The notes under the pieces are model-generated. The model was not told the DNA's origin, made no database searches, and saw only the letters and a list, made by a program, of their open reading frames with translations. A stretch of 64,000 nucleotides of DNA from Bacteroides sp. OM05-12. Its GTDB lineage: Bacteria; Bacteroidota; Bacteroidia; Bacteroidales; Bacteroidaceae. A program made the translations under genes and the position numbers. Below are positions 45,323 to 54,343 of this stretch, piece by piece. Numbering within the stretch: position 1 is the stretch's first letter; every line of letters starts with the position of its first letter. The stretch spans positions 7,070 to 71,069 of the forward strand of contig NZ_QSUN01000021.1 in the NCBI RefSeq assembly GCF_003438995.1, in the 5' to 3' direction.

Positions 45323-45601
45323 ATGTATATAGATAAAGATGATTTTACCGCATGGATGGAACGTATCATGGATAGGTTCGATATGCAGGACAAGAAGATA
45401 GACCGGGTGATAAACGGGCGTAACTGTTTGGACGGTGAAGAACTGCTGGATAATCAGGACTTGTGCCTGCTTCTGAAAGTAGCCCCCCGAACACTGACCC
45501 GTTACCGGAAAAAGGGAATACTCCCTTTCCTTATGTTGGACGGTAGATGTTATTACCGTGCTACGGATGTACACAAGTTAATCCGTGAGAAAACCGATTA
45601 A
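45323..45601 (+). CDS. small excisionase-like HTH protein
   Basis: A 92-residue protein with a MerR/Xis-type HTH (NQDLCLLLKVAPRTLTRYRKKGILPFLMLDGRCYYRATDVHKLIRE). It follows the primase by 12 bp. With the HTH protein at 42949 it makes a pair like the two Xis proteins of CTnDOT. The role is assigned by family and position. Confidence 0.85.
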   Translation: MYIDKDDFTAWMERIMDRFDMQDKKIDRVINGRNCLDGEELLDNQDLCLLLKVAPRTLTRYRKKGILPFLMLDGRCYYRATDVHKLIREKTD

Positions 45602-45622
45602 TTTTTTTTTTTCTAATGGCTT

Positions 45623-45660
45623 TAAATCCTGTTTTGTCGTGAGATAAGGCAGGATTTCTT
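45623..45660 (+). terminator. terminator of the rteC-primase operon
   Basis: AAATCCTG (45623-45630) and CAGGATTT (45649-45656) pair, followed by CTTTTATT. Confidence 0.75.
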
Positions 45661-45797
45661 TTATTGTATGCCGGAGTTTTCAGGGATTTGGCTAACTTTG
45701 CAAAAGTTACATAAGAAAATAACGGCGATTGAACAGTAATATGTGATTTCGTCTTTATATATAACATATACGTTCGCCGAACGTCCCAAAGTAGAAA
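45661..45797 (+). promoter_or_regulatory. promoter-like and palindromic region upstream of the RNA candidate
   Basis: TAACTTTG at 45693-45700 is a -7 box. A perfect palindrome ACGTTCG C CGAACGT at 45770-45784 lies between it and the structured RNA. The palindrome may be an operator. Confidence 0.55.
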
Positions 45798-45937
45798 ACT
45801 GGCACTTTTCAAAAATGTGGGGATTTTCAGCGCAAGGTCTATGCTATGCTTTATCATAGCGTGGTCTTGCCTGTTTCCACATTTAGGTATGCCAGTACCT
45901 CTACTTTGAAGCAGTGCAAGTGCCACGCTTCTTTTTT
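45798..45937 (+). ncRNA. structured RNA candidate with terminator
   Basis: Four nested helices are visible: ACTGGCA/TGCCAGT (45798-45804, 45890-45896), AAATGTGG/CCACATTT (45813-45820, 45877-45884), GCAAG/CTTGC (45832-45836, 45866-45870) and GCTATG/CATAGC around CTTTAT (45843-45860). GAAGC(a)GTG...CAC GCTTC then six T (45908-45937) is an intrinsic terminator. GGCACTT (45801-45807) can alternatively pair with AAGTGCC (45918-45924), disrupting both the outer helix and the terminator, as in a switch. No ORF covers the region. The next gene starts at 45994. Confidence 0.65.
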
Positions 45938-45993
45938 AGATATTGGCGGACAGTTTGAATAAGGGTTATAAACTGTTTAATACCTGAGATAAT

Positions 45994-46515
45994 ATGAAGC
46001 AAATAAAAGCGAACATCGCCGTATCTCTTGACGGGTTTATCGCAACGCCGGATAATGAACTGGACTGGATGCCCCAAAATGTAAGAACCTTACTGAATAA
46101 GGAATACGAAACTACAAATTACCTGTTGCTGGGTGCGAATACCTATACCTGTATTTTTGAACATTGGGGCGGATGGCCGTACAAAAGTAAAAAGACTTTT
46201 GTAGTGTCCCACTACGACACCAATGTGACCGAAAAGGAGAATGTAACCTTTCTTACCGATATGCCTTTACGGGCAATCAATGAACTTAAATCAAGTTCGG
46301 AAACCGATATTCAGGTTATTGGGGGTGGTAAGTTTATAACCTCGCTGATTGAAGCGTCCCTGCTGGATGAAATAACGCTGTATATCGTTCCGGTCATGCT
46401 GGGGGACGGTATCAAGTTCATAGGAAAGACTTTCGGGTCGAAGTGGGAACTGACCGGACACCGGGTGATAGACAATCAGGTCGTTTGCCTGACCTACCAG
46501 TATAAAGGAGAATGA
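45994..46515 (+). CDS. RibD/DHFR-like reductase
   Basis: A 173-residue protein of the RibD C-terminal/dihydrofolate-reductase-like family (MKQIKANIAVSLDGFIATPD at the start, LGANTYTCIFEHWGG, DIQVIGGGKFITSLIEASLLDEI, VMLGDGIKF). NADPH-dependent reduction of a pterin or related compound is the usual activity; the substrate here is unknown. Such genes are frequent passengers on Bacteroides conjugative elements. It sits directly after the structured RNA and before a terminator. Confidence 0.9.
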   Translation: MKQIKANIAVSLDGFIATPDNELDWMPQNVRTLLNKEYETTNYLLLGANTYTCIFEHWGGWPYKSKKTFVVSHYDTNVTEKENVTFLTDMPLRAINELKSSSETDIQVIGGGKFITSLIEASLLDEITLYIVPVMLGDGIKFIGKTFGSKWELTGHRVIDNQVVCLTYQYKGE

Positions 46516-46522
46516 TTAAAAA

Positions 46523-46549
46523 AAGCACCCGGTGTCCCTCCGGGTGCTT
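46523..46549. terminator. bidirectional terminator
   Basis: AAGCACCCGG (46523-46532) pairs with CCGGGTGCTT (46540-46549), with A and T runs outside. It lies between the reductase gene (+) and topB (-). Confidence 0.92.
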
Positions 46550-46620
46550 CAACCACAAAAATTTCAATTATAAATCTATCTATAATGAAACTTTCTGTGG
46601 CAAATATAACGATTTCCGTC

Positions 46621-48702
46621 TTATTTCTTCGGCTTGCCTTTCTTTTCGGGGAACACGAAAGTAACATTAAACTGCCCGTCAAAGGCAAGTGAAGCGTCAA
46701 AGACTTTGCCGTTCTTGCTTTTAAAGCCTTTGATTAGCCCGGTTTTCCCGGTAGTCACCAGTTCGGTAATCTGTTTGTCCGTTAGCTGCTTGTCGCTCTT
46801 GTTGCGGAAGATGGTAACGGAACAATCCACATTGGAACATTTGGCGACTTTCGGATAGAAAAGGATGCGCCCGGTCTTGCATTTGGGGCAAATGCAACCA
46901 CTACCCGAAGCGAAAGAAAGCTGAACGTCCAACAGTTCAGCCGTGATTTGCCGTGCATACACTTCGATGCCTTTGCGGAACGTGTCGGGGTTCATTTCTC
47001 CGCTTTCTATTTTGGCAAGCGTATTCTCGCACATTCCCGTCATTTCAACGTCTGCTATCTTCTTGTCCCGGATGATATTGTAAACGGCAAGCCCTTTCTC
47101 GGTCGGGACAAGGTTCTTTTTCTCCCGGACGATATACTGGCGGGAAAACAGCGTTTCGATGATGGCTGCCCGTGTTGCGGGCGTGCCTATACCCGTATCT
47201 TTCATGCTGGCTTTCAGGTCGGCGTTTTCCAGTTCCTTACCCGCCGTTTCCATTGAAGAAAGCAAACTGCTTTCCGTGTGTAACGGCTTGGGCTTGGTCT
47301 GTTTCTCCAGTAATTCAATGCCGGAAAGCGGCAGAGTGTCACCGTCCTGCATGGCGGGCAAAGTGGCGTTATCTTCCCCGTCCTCTTTCTCGCCGAATAC
47401 GGCACGCCATCCGGCGGACTTGATTATAGACCCTTTGACCGTGAAAAGCGACCCTGTACATTCCAGCGTTACACTGGTAACGTCTTTGACGCATTTTTCA
47501 GAAAAGGCTTCCAACATCCGTCCGGCTATCAGTTCGTAAACTGCCTGTTCGTCCGTTTCCAGTTTACCGGGCAGGTTTTCCGTTATTATCAGGGCGTGGT
47601 GGTCTGTTACCTTGCCATCGTTCACGGAACGGGAATTTAAGGCTTTGCCTTTCATCCCGGCGGCATATCCGGCAAAGCGGGCGTACTGTTCCAAATTAAT
47701 AAACCGTTCCGGGATTTCCTCGAACACGTCCTGTGAGATATAACGGCTTCCGGTTCGGGGGTAGCTGATTAGTTTACCCTCGTATAACTTCTGTGCGATG
47801 GATAGGGTTTTGTCTGCGGAAAAGTTCAGTTTCGTATTCGCTTCTTTTTGGAGTGAAGTCAAGTCATAGAGCAAGGGCGGTTCTTGATTCACTTCCTTAC
47901 GCTCTACGGTTTTCACCTGTACCGTTTCCGCTTCCTTTATCCTTTGCAGCGTGTCGATGGCGGGTTGCTGCATATCATACTTTTCTGTGGATAGTGCCAT
48001 AAAGGAAACATTCTCTTTTGCCGCCTGTAATTTCAGTTGCCAATACTTTTGCGGGACAAAGTTCTTGTTCTCCAAAAAGCGGGTACATATCATCGCCAAC
48101 GTGGGCGATTGTACCCGTCCCAAAGAAAAAATGCCTTGTCCGGCTGCCACACTTAAAGCCTGTGTACCATTAATTCCAATTAAATAATCCGCTTCGCTGC
48201 GTGCCTGTGCCGAAAGGAAAAGGTTATCATACAGGTTGCCGTCTTTCAGGTTTTGCAGTCCCTCACGGATTGACTTGTCGGTAAGGCTGCTTATCCATAA
48301 ACGGACAAAGGGCTTGTTGCATCCGATATACTGATAGATGTAGCGAAAGATAAGCTCTCCCTCGCGCCCTGCATCGGTGGCGACAATTATCTTATCCGAC
48401 TGGTCGAATACTTCTTTGATTACCTTTAGTTGTTTCAATGCGCCGGGGTCAGTCTTGTACCCTTTTTCCGCTTTCACTTGTCGGGGTGTAAGTTGAAAAC
48501 TATCCGGGATAATAGGCAGACTTTCCCGGCGGAAACTCTGTATGCCGTATGCTTCCGGCATTGCCAAACCTACAAGATGGCCGAACGCCCAGGTAACGAG
48601 ATACCCGTTACCTGAAAGATAGCCATCCTGTTTTTCACTCGCTCCTAAAATACGGGCAATGTCCCTTGCCACACTTGGTTTTTCTCCGATTACTGCAATC
48701 AT
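46621..48702 (-). CDS. topB: type IA DNA topoisomerase (topoisomerase III)
   Basis: A 693-residue type IA topoisomerase. TOPRIM motifs are near residue 104 (VATDAGREGELIFRYIY). The catalytic tyrosine lies in LISYPRTGSRYIS near 312. A C-terminal zinc-finger segment follows (CICPKCKTGRILFY, CSNVDCSVTIF). In CTnDOT a topoisomerase of this kind is the exc product, needed for efficient excision in vivo. Here it is on the strand opposite to the HTH/primase operon and is translationally coupled (ATGA) to the small gene upstream. Confidence 0.95.
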   Translation of the reverse strand: MIAVIGEKPSVARDIARILGASEKQDGYLSGNGYLVTWAFGHLVGLAMPEAYGIQSFRRESLPIIPDSFQLTPRQVKAEKGYKTDPGALKQLKVIKEVFDQSDKIIVATDAGREGELIFRYIYQYIGCNKPFVRLWISSLTDKSIREGLQNLKDGNLYDNLFLSAQARSEADYLIGINGTQALSVAAGQGIFSLGRVQSPTLAMICTRFLENKNFVPQKYWQLKLQAAKENVSFMALSTEKYDMQQPAIDTLQRIKEAETVQVKTVERKEVNQEPPLLYDLTSLQKEANTKLNFSADKTLSIAQKLYEGKLISYPRTGSRYISQDVFEEIPERFINLEQYARFAGYAAGMKGKALNSRSVNDGKVTDHHALIITENLPGKLETDEQAVYELIAGRMLEAFSEKCVKDVTSVTLECTGSLFTVKGSIIKSAGWRAVFGEKEDGEDNATLPAMQDGDTLPLSGIELLEKQTKPKPLHTESSLLSSMETAGKELENADLKASMKDTGIGTPATRAAIIETLFSRQYIVREKKNLVPTEKGLAVYNIIRDKKIADVEMTGMCENTLAKIESGEMNPDTFRKGIEVYARQITAELLDVQLSFASGSGCICPKCKTGRILFYPKVAKCSNVDCSVTIFRNKSDKQLTDKQITELVTTGKTGLIKGFKSKNGKVFDASLAFDGQFNVTFVFPEKKGKPKK

Positions 48703-48887
48703 TCTAATTTTGATTTTAATTGTTCCACTTCTTTTTGTCTTAGGATTTTCCGGTCATAGTAGATGTGATAGCCATCTATATAATATTGTCGGTTCTGCTC
48801 GTCTATGGCTTCCCAGTCTGTTTTGTAACAGACAAGGGTAAACAGGGCGAAACCGACAACCGGGATAAGGATTAATACCGCTATCAT
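48699..48887 (-). CDS. small single-pass membrane protein
   Basis: A 62-residue protein with one membrane helix (MIAVLILIPVVGFALFTLVC) and a charged C-terminus. It overlaps both the DUF3945 gene upstream and topB downstream by 4 bp, so all three form one operon. The overlaps support a real gene. Function unknown. Confidence 0.72.
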   Translation of the reverse strand: MIAVLILIPVVGFALFTLVCYKTDWEAIDEQNRQYYIDGYHIYYDRKILRQKEVEQLKSKLE

Positions 48888-50419
48888 CTTTTGCGTCCCC
48901 TGCTTTGTTTGGGTTTGTCCGTCTGCTCCTGCTTCTCCTTTTTATCCTGCTTGGTCTTTTGTTTTTCAGTGGGCTTGTCCTGACCCTTTTTCAAGGGTTC
49001 TTTCACTTTCTTGGTGGCTTCGTTGGTCTTGCCTTCCGAATTGACCGCTACCTGTGTGCGGTTCTTGCTGGCGGGGGTAATTTCTTTCACGGCGGAACGG
49101 TCAAAGCTGGGATTGTCACTGTAAAAGCCTAACTTCTTCTTATCATGGTTCACCTGAATATAAGCATCGTATTCGACGCCCCGCTTGTCTTTCAGTCCGG
49201 CAACAAAGATGGTTTTGTCATTGACTAAATCCTGCTGTTGCTGGCGGGATAGCTCTATTCCTGAAATGCTTTTGGGAATGGTTACACCGTCACTGGTGAC
49301 AAGGCTGTTCTGCTGCGTCTGTTTCTGCCCTTGCTCCTGTGACTGTTTGGCATTGGGATAGATAAATTCCAGACTTTTCTTGTCGGCATTGACCTGAACG
49401 GTTGCGGAAAAGGGATTTTTACGGTTGGAAATCATATTTTCAAGGAATACCCCTTTTCCTTCCCGTAAGGCTTCCTTTTGTTCCTTGTTCAGTTTGACAC
49501 CCTTTATTTCATCGGGTATTTGGACGCTGCTTGCACGCATGGAAACCAGTTCGTTTGTTACCTTATCCACGCTGACGAAAGAGGGTATCATTTCTCCCGT
49601 GATATAGTTTTTCAGGTTTACTATGCGTCCCATGTTTCCCGTTTCAAGAAGATTGGCTTTATCCTCTTTGGAAAATTCATGTCCGAAGAACGGGCGTTCA
49701 AGTTCCGGCTTTTGTCGGATGCCGTGTATCGCCAAAACTACATTTCCGTCTTTGTCGTGCCGGAAAGATAAACGTGCGTCCAGTTTCATAATGGCTGAAT
49801 TGTAGTTTCCGGCAATGGTAAACGCTCCGGGTGACTTGTAGCCCCTTAACATGGGTTCTAAAGCTTTTGCCTTTTCAAGCTGTTCTTTGGATAGACCAAA
49901 ATTCTTCAAGGCTTCCCAGTCCACTTTATCCGGGTCAATCACATACTTGCTTTTGTCGGGTTGCTGCGGTGCTTGCGCCGTTGCTCCCGTTTCTTTGGCT
50001 GGCTGCTGTGGTTGTTGGGTTTGGGTTTCCTGCTGTTCTTTCTTCGCTTCCTGCTTCACGGTTTCAGGTGTTACCCGGTAACGCTCTATGCCCGCTTCGT
50101 TTTCAGGTGTCGGATGATTGAAGTTATCCCTGATTATCGGCTCGATTTTGGGAAGTTCAATCTTAGGGATTTTGAAGAAGTTAAAACGGGTCGGGTTCTT
50201 CAACTGGTTCATCATGTTGGAAAAGAAGTTGGAAAAGAAATCACCGTGACGGTCGAATTTCAGAAGTTCGCTGTTGTTCTCCGGTGGTACGGTTTGGAGT
50301 TCCCCGTTTTCATCCACGCCTTTTACTGCGCTGATTGTCTTTTTCTCCTTATCCAGTACAAGAAGAATATCCATCATCTGTTCGTCAGTGGTGGATTGGC
50401 TGGCTGTGTTTACATCCAT
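48884..50419 (-). CDS. DUF3945 domain protein
   Basis: A 511-residue protein of the DUF3945/DUF4099 type common on Bacteroidetes conjugative elements. The N-terminal part starts with MMDILLVLDKEKKTISAVKG. A low-complexity glutamine-rich linker (about 120-150) precedes KYVIDPDKVDWEALKNFGLSKEQLEKAK. Repeated DUF3945 segments follow (ITGEMIPSFVSVDKVTNELV; GKGVFLENMISNRK), and the C-terminus is strongly basic (KKGQDKPTEKQKTKQDKKEK). It probably binds DNA or partners of the topoisomerase. It is the first gene of the topB operon. Confidence 0.85.
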   Translation of the reverse strand: MDVNTASQSTTDEQMMDILLVLDKEKKTISAVKGVDENGELQTVPPENNSELLKFDRHGDFFSNFFSNMMNQLKNPTRFNFFKIPKIELPKIEPIIRDNFNHPTPENEAGIERYRVTPETVKQEAKKEQQETQTQQPQQPAKETGATAQAPQQPDKSKYVIDPDKVDWEALKNFGLSKEQLEKAKALEPMLRGYKSPGAFTIAGNYNSAIMKLDARLSFRHDKDGNVVLAIHGIRQKPELERPFFGHEFSKEDKANLLETGNMGRIVNLKNYITGEMIPSFVSVDKVTNELVSMRASSVQIPDEIKGVKLNKEQKEALREGKGVFLENMISNRKNPFSATVQVNADKKSLEFIYPNAKQSQEQGQKQTQQNSLVTSDGVTIPKSISGIELSRQQQQDLVNDKTIFVAGLKDKRGVEYDAYIQVNHDKKKLGFYSDNPSFDRSAVKEITPASKNRTQVAVNSEGKTNEATKKVKEPLKKGQDKPTEKQKTKQDKKEKQEQTDKPKQSRGRKR

Positions 50420-50506
50420 AACTTTTTGAATTTTAGTGAGTAAATAAAAATTTCGGAAGTAAAAGTAAGGATGAAATAGAGTATATTTAAGGATTTGGGA
50501 ATGGGT

Positions 50507-50539
50507 GGCTTCATTAGTCCCCGTTTGGCTTCATTAGTC
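50507..50539 (+). repeat. 13-bp direct repeats upstream of the AbiE operon
   Basis: GGCTTCATTAGTC occurs at 50507-50519 and again at 50527-50539, 20 bp apart. A third similar stretch, ATGGCTTCATTTAG, covers the start codon at 50625. It may be an operator for autoregulation. Confidence 0.65.
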
Positions 50540-50576
50540 TCGTATAAAATATTTTTAGTGAATTATTTGTTATGTA

Positions 50577-50608
50577 TTTGCATGTAAAAACATAATATAT
50601 TAACTTTG
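50577..50608 (+). promoter_or_regulatory. promoter of the AbiE/ATPase-nuclease operon
   Basis: TTTG at 50577-50580, a 20-bp spacer and TAACTTTG at 50601-50608 fit the Bacteroides consensus. The start codon is 17 bp beyond the -7 box. Confidence 0.8.
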
Positions 50609-50624
50609 CAGAAAAATAAAAACT

Positions 50625-51326
50625 ATGGCTTCATTTAGAAAAGAAATATTGCAGCAAATTGAGCAAATAGATGTCGGACGTATATTTACATTCCGGGATT
50701 TATCGTTTCCCAATGACAAATTGGCGAATGTGGCTGTCTTCCTTTCGGAACAGAGTAAAAAAGGCATACTGATGCGGGTTGAGAAAGGGGCTTATTTCCG
50801 TCCTCGTAAATCGGCTTTGGGATTAGGAACATTACCGGTATATCAGGATGAACAATTCCGCTATATTACCCAAAAACTGGATGGCTATATCACTGGAGCA
50901 TATATTTACAATAAAATGGGTTTGACCGAACAAGTGGCAACTACCATTACGGTGGCAGCCCTCAATCCTGTACGTCGCTTTCGGTTTAAGAATTTGGATG
51001 TGGAATGTGTAAAATCCTATACTGCTGCCTACCACGATGAAACGAATATCCCTTATTTGCGGTTATTGGATGCCGTCAAAGATATAAAACATATTCCCGG
51101 AAGCACGCAAAAAGATATATATGAGCGTATTAAGAACCAATATTTCAATAGCTTTTCAATACAGGAACTTATAAAAGTAGTATCTTTGGCGAAAGATTAC
51201 CCACCTCGTGTACGAAAGATAGTAGCGGATATACTGGGTGAGATGGGGCAGTACGACTTGCAGCGGAAAATTGCTAATACCGTTCTACCTACCACAAGGT
51301 TTAATTTGAATTATAAAACAACGTAA
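50625..51326 (+). CDS. AbiEi-like antitoxin (DUF6088)
   Basis: A 233-residue protein of the DUF6088 / AbiEi antitoxin type. The N-terminal winged-helix region (FRKEILQQIEQIDVGRIFTFRDL, KKGILMRVEKGAYFRP) is followed by the conserved DGYITGAYIYNKMGLTEQVATTITVAAL stretch. AbiEi proteins repress their own operon and block the toxin AbiEii in a type IV toxin-antitoxin system that can also abort phage infection. It lies 6 bp before the toxin gene. Direct repeats upstream would suit autoregulation. Confidence 0.9.
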   Translation: MASFRKEILQQIEQIDVGRIFTFRDLSFPNDKLANVAVFLSEQSKKGILMRVEKGAYFRPRKSALGLGTLPVYQDEQFRYITQKLDGYITGAYIYNKMGLTEQVATTITVAALNPVRRFRFKNLDVECVKSYTAAYHDETNIPYLRLLDAVKDIKHIPGSTQKDIYERIKNQYFNSFSIQELIKVVSLAKDYPPRVRKIVADILGEMGQYDLQRKIANTVLPTTRFNLNYKTT

Positions 51327-51332
51327 TACTGT

Positions 51333-52334
51333 ATGGCTTTACATTCGGATAAAGAAATATTCAAAGAGTTAATCGCATTGGCAGCAGACCATTTCGGTTA
51401 CGAACAGTCACATATAGAAAAGGATTATTGGGTATGCAAAATACTCAAAGAGATTGCTTTGTCCGAATATAAGGAAAAGGTATTCTTCAAAGGTGGAACA
51501 TCTTTATCAAAAGCTTATGGCTTGATAGAACGCTTTTCGGAAGATTTGGATTTGTTCGTTTTTACCGGAAATACAGCAGCATCCAAACAAGCGGAAAAAA
51601 CATTGAATAAGAAGCTATCCAAATTCATAATAGAACAAAACGCTGGCATATACCGTGAAGAATTATCCGAAACAGGTGGAAACTTCCGTAAATTGCTTTT
51701 TTCTTATGAGAATGTTTTTAAGGGTGTTGGACTGAAAGAAAATTTGGAAGTAGAAATAAAATCCTGTGATTTATCCGATAAAAAGCAAATGTATTATCCG
51801 GCTGATACTCGTATTATCAAAGCAATTATCACCGCTTTTTTGGAAAATATAGAACGACAGGATTTGATTCAGGAATATGAACTGGATGGTTTCAAAATAC
51901 AATGTATCAATCCAAGAAAAACCATCTGCGATAAAATTTCAAGACTTGTCAAATTGTCTTACAACGAAGATGCTGTAAATTTACTGGCAAAGCATATCCG
52001 AGATATTTACGATTTATGCCAGTTGTTCCACACTTCTGAATATAACCAGTATTTGCAATCGGAGGAATTTTTGGAAGCCATGTACCGGGTAACGGTTGAA
52101 GATGGGCTGAACAAAAATTCTAAGTCGCATTTATCGCTGGCTGATGCTCCTATTTTTAAGTCAGCAAAAGAAATGATGGCAAAGCCTGAAATTATGGTGG
52201 CGTACACTTCCGATTTGAAGAAACTGGCTTTCGACAAACAAAAAATGCCCTCGATAGAAAAAGCTATTAGCACAGTGGAAAGCATACATGGAAGATTAAT
52301 CAAATTTGAAATTTTTAGAAAAAATAAAATATGA
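51333..52334 (+). CDS. AbiEii-like nucleotidyltransferase toxin
   Basis: A 333-residue nucleotidyltransferase of the AbiEii/AbiGii family. The catalytic core is FFKGGTSLSKAYGLIERFSEDLDLFVF: the GTS turn and the DLD metal ligands. AbiEii enzymes transfer nucleotides to RNA such as tRNA and stop growth when unblocked. The stop overlaps the next gene's start by 4 bp, tying the toxin to the ATPase-nuclease gene. Confidence 0.92.
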   Translation: MALHSDKEIFKELIALAADHFGYEQSHIEKDYWVCKILKEIALSEYKEKVFFKGGTSLSKAYGLIERFSEDLDLFVFTGNTAASKQAEKTLNKKLSKFIIEQNAGIYREELSETGGNFRKLLFSYENVFKGVGLKENLEVEIKSCDLSDKKQMYYPADTRIIKAIITAFLENIERQDLIQEYELDGFKIQCINPRKTICDKISRLVKLSYNEDAVNLLAKHIRDIYDLCQLFHTSEYNQYLQSEEFLEAMYRVTVEDGLNKNSKSHLSLADAPIFKSAKEMMAKPEIMVAYTSDLKKLAFDKQKMPSIEKAISTVESIHGRLIKFEIFRKNKI

Positions 52335-54334
52335 GAAGCAAAGTTACAACAAGTGATAAGAGTATTGATAATGCCGGAATCCCATCCGATTATAAGTTAG
52401 CTATTGCGGAATATATTTGGAATAGTTTTGATGCTAAAGCATCCAATGTTAATATTCAGTTTGAAGCCAACGAATTAGGACATATTTCCTATTTTGTCAT
52501 ATCAGATAATGGAGAGGGTATAAACTTATCTACGATTGCATCAACCTTTGGAGCATTTCTTGATTCACAGAAACAACAATCGTATCAAAGAACTTCTGAT
52601 GTTAGAGGGAAAAAAGGAAAAGGACGTTTTTCTTTTATTAATTTTTGTTCCAAAGCTATTTGGAAAACACGATATAAAGCGGAAGATGATTCAATTCTCC
52701 AATATGAAATAACAATCAGTGCAGGGGATAAAGACCATTACGAAACTGATAATAAGCAAAAGATAACATCCGGGACTACTGGTACAGACGTGTTTTTCCA
52801 TGATTTAAAAGATTTTTCAGCCGGACATTTTTATGCTCCATCTTTTAGTGAATTTCTTGCACAGGAATTTGGTTGGTTTTTATATCTGAATAAACAGAAA
52901 GGTTATACACTAACCATGAATGGGAATGCAATTGATTATGAATATTTAATTGCAGAATCCGAAACTATTAACGAAACAATTTCTGATTATGATTTTGAAA
53001 TCTCCTATATTAGATGGGAAAAGAACATCGGAGATAAATTTTATTACTATTATTTGAAAAGTGATAAATTTGAATTAGGTAAGGAACTGACATCATTTAA
53101 TAACAATGCAATTAACTTCTTTCATAGTTTGTACATAGTTTCCCCCTATTTTGACAATTTTATTTTTGAAGAAAAACCTTATCCAAGATTGGACGGAGTA
53201 AAAAACCAATCTGACGAAACATATAAAATCCTAAAAAAGAGACTTCTTACTTTATTAAGGGAAAGAGAAAAAAGATTTGTAAAAGAAGATGCCGCCAATA
53301 AATTAATTGCAGATTATGACAGGAACGGCATATTACCTGTATTCAGAGATAATAAATATGAAAAAGAACGCAAACAAGATTTACTTAATGTAATCAAAGA
53401 GATCTATTGCATACAGCCTAAAATTTTTAAAGGGCTCAAGAGAGAACAATCGCAAACTTGCGTTGGTTTTTTGAATCTTCTTTTAGATACAGACGAAAGA
53501 GAAAATATACTCTCGATATTGAATAGTATTGTTTCTATCTCAACAGAAGAAAGAGTACAGTTAGCCCAAACATTAAGAACAACTTCATTAAGCCGCATAT
53601 TGCGGACAATAAAAATGATAAAAAACAGGTGTGAGGTTGTTGAGCAATTAAGGAATCTTGTTTTTGACTTAAAGAAGTTTTCTACTGAACGAGAGCATAT
53701 CCAATTAGCAATAGAAGATAATTATTGGCTTTTTGGAGAACAATTTCACTTAGTTTCAGCGGATGAAACATTTGAAAAAGCATTATCTAACTATCTGTAT
53801 GTACTGGATGGAGAAGAAAAGAAAGAACAAATTAATTCTCCTGAACATAATAGGCGACCCGATATTTTTATGTGTAGAAAGCATAAGGTAGCTGATACAA
53901 CTGATTTTTCAAATATGTTGGAAGAAAATGTAATCGTCGAATTAAAACGACCGACTGTTACGATTGGAAAAAAACAATTCCGACAAATTGAAGACTATTT
54001 AGATTTGATAAAAGGAGAAGAACGTTTTAATAGTCAAATGCGTTCATGGAAATTTTTTGTTGTAAGTAATAAAGTGGATGACTTTATAAAAGACCAATAT
54101 AAAGCGTTTCAAGATAAAAATAAAAGATTTTTAGTCCATATCAAAGAGCAATTTGAGATTTATGCAATGACTTGGGATGATATATTTCAACTTTTTGAAA
54201 TAAAGCATAACTTTTTATTGGATAAATTAGACTTCGACAAAAAAACGATTGAAGAAGAAATAAAATTATATGCTAATAATCGTGTGGCAGCAGATAGAAT
54301 AGTGAATAATGTCAGGAAATTAGAAACTTGGTAA
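52331..54334 (+). CDS. GHKL ATPase fused to PD-(D/E)XK-like nuclease
   Basis: A 667-residue protein. The N-terminal 200 residues are a Bergerat-fold ATPase of the MORC/Hsp90 type: IAEYIWNSFDA (E...N box), VISDNGEGI (G1), GKKGKGRFSF (G2). The middle is helical. The C-terminal 180 residues begin DNYWLFGEQFHLVS and contain RRPDIFM (aspartate near 511) and VIVELKRP (E-x-K near 535), as in the DUF4263/Shedu-type PD-(D/E)XK nucleases. An ATP-gated DNA cutter is the likely activity. It overlaps the AbiEii-like gene and precedes a DUF6650-like gene by 9 bp. Confidence 0.85.
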   Translation: MRSKVTTSDKSIDNAGIPSDYKLAIAEYIWNSFDAKASNVNIQFEANELGHISYFVISDNGEGINLSTIASTFGAFLDSQKQQSYQRTSDVRGKKGKGRFSFINFCSKAIWKTRYKAEDDSILQYEITISAGDKDHYETDNKQKITSGTTGTDVFFHDLKDFSAGHFYAPSFSEFLAQEFGWFLYLNKQKGYTLTMNGNAIDYEYLIAESETINETISDYDFEISYIRWEKNIGDKFYYYYLKSDKFELGKELTSFNNNAINFFHSLYIVSPYFDNFIFEEKPYPRLDGVKNQSDETYKILKKRLLTLLREREKRFVKEDAANKLIADYDRNGILPVFRDNKYEKERKQDLLNVIKEIYCIQPKIFKGLKREQSQTCVGFLNLLLDTDERENILSILNSIVSISTEERVQLAQTLRTTSLSRILRTIKMIKNRCEVVEQLRNLVFDLKKFSTEREHIQLAIEDNYWLFGEQFHLVSADETFEKALSNYLYVLDGEEKKEQINSPEHNRRPDIFMCRKHKVADTTDFSNMLEENVIVELKRPTVTIGKKQFRQIEDYLDLIKGEERFNSQMRSWKFFVVSNKVDDFIKDQYKAFQDKNKRFLVHIKEQFEIYAMTWDDIFQLFEIKHNFLLDKLDFDKKTIEEEIKLYANNRVAADRIVNNVRKLETW

Positions 54335-54343
54335 ATAACCGAT

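Noticed and set aside
47159..47539. Plus-strand frames opposite topB
   Set aside because: Antisense shadows of a conserved topoisomerase.
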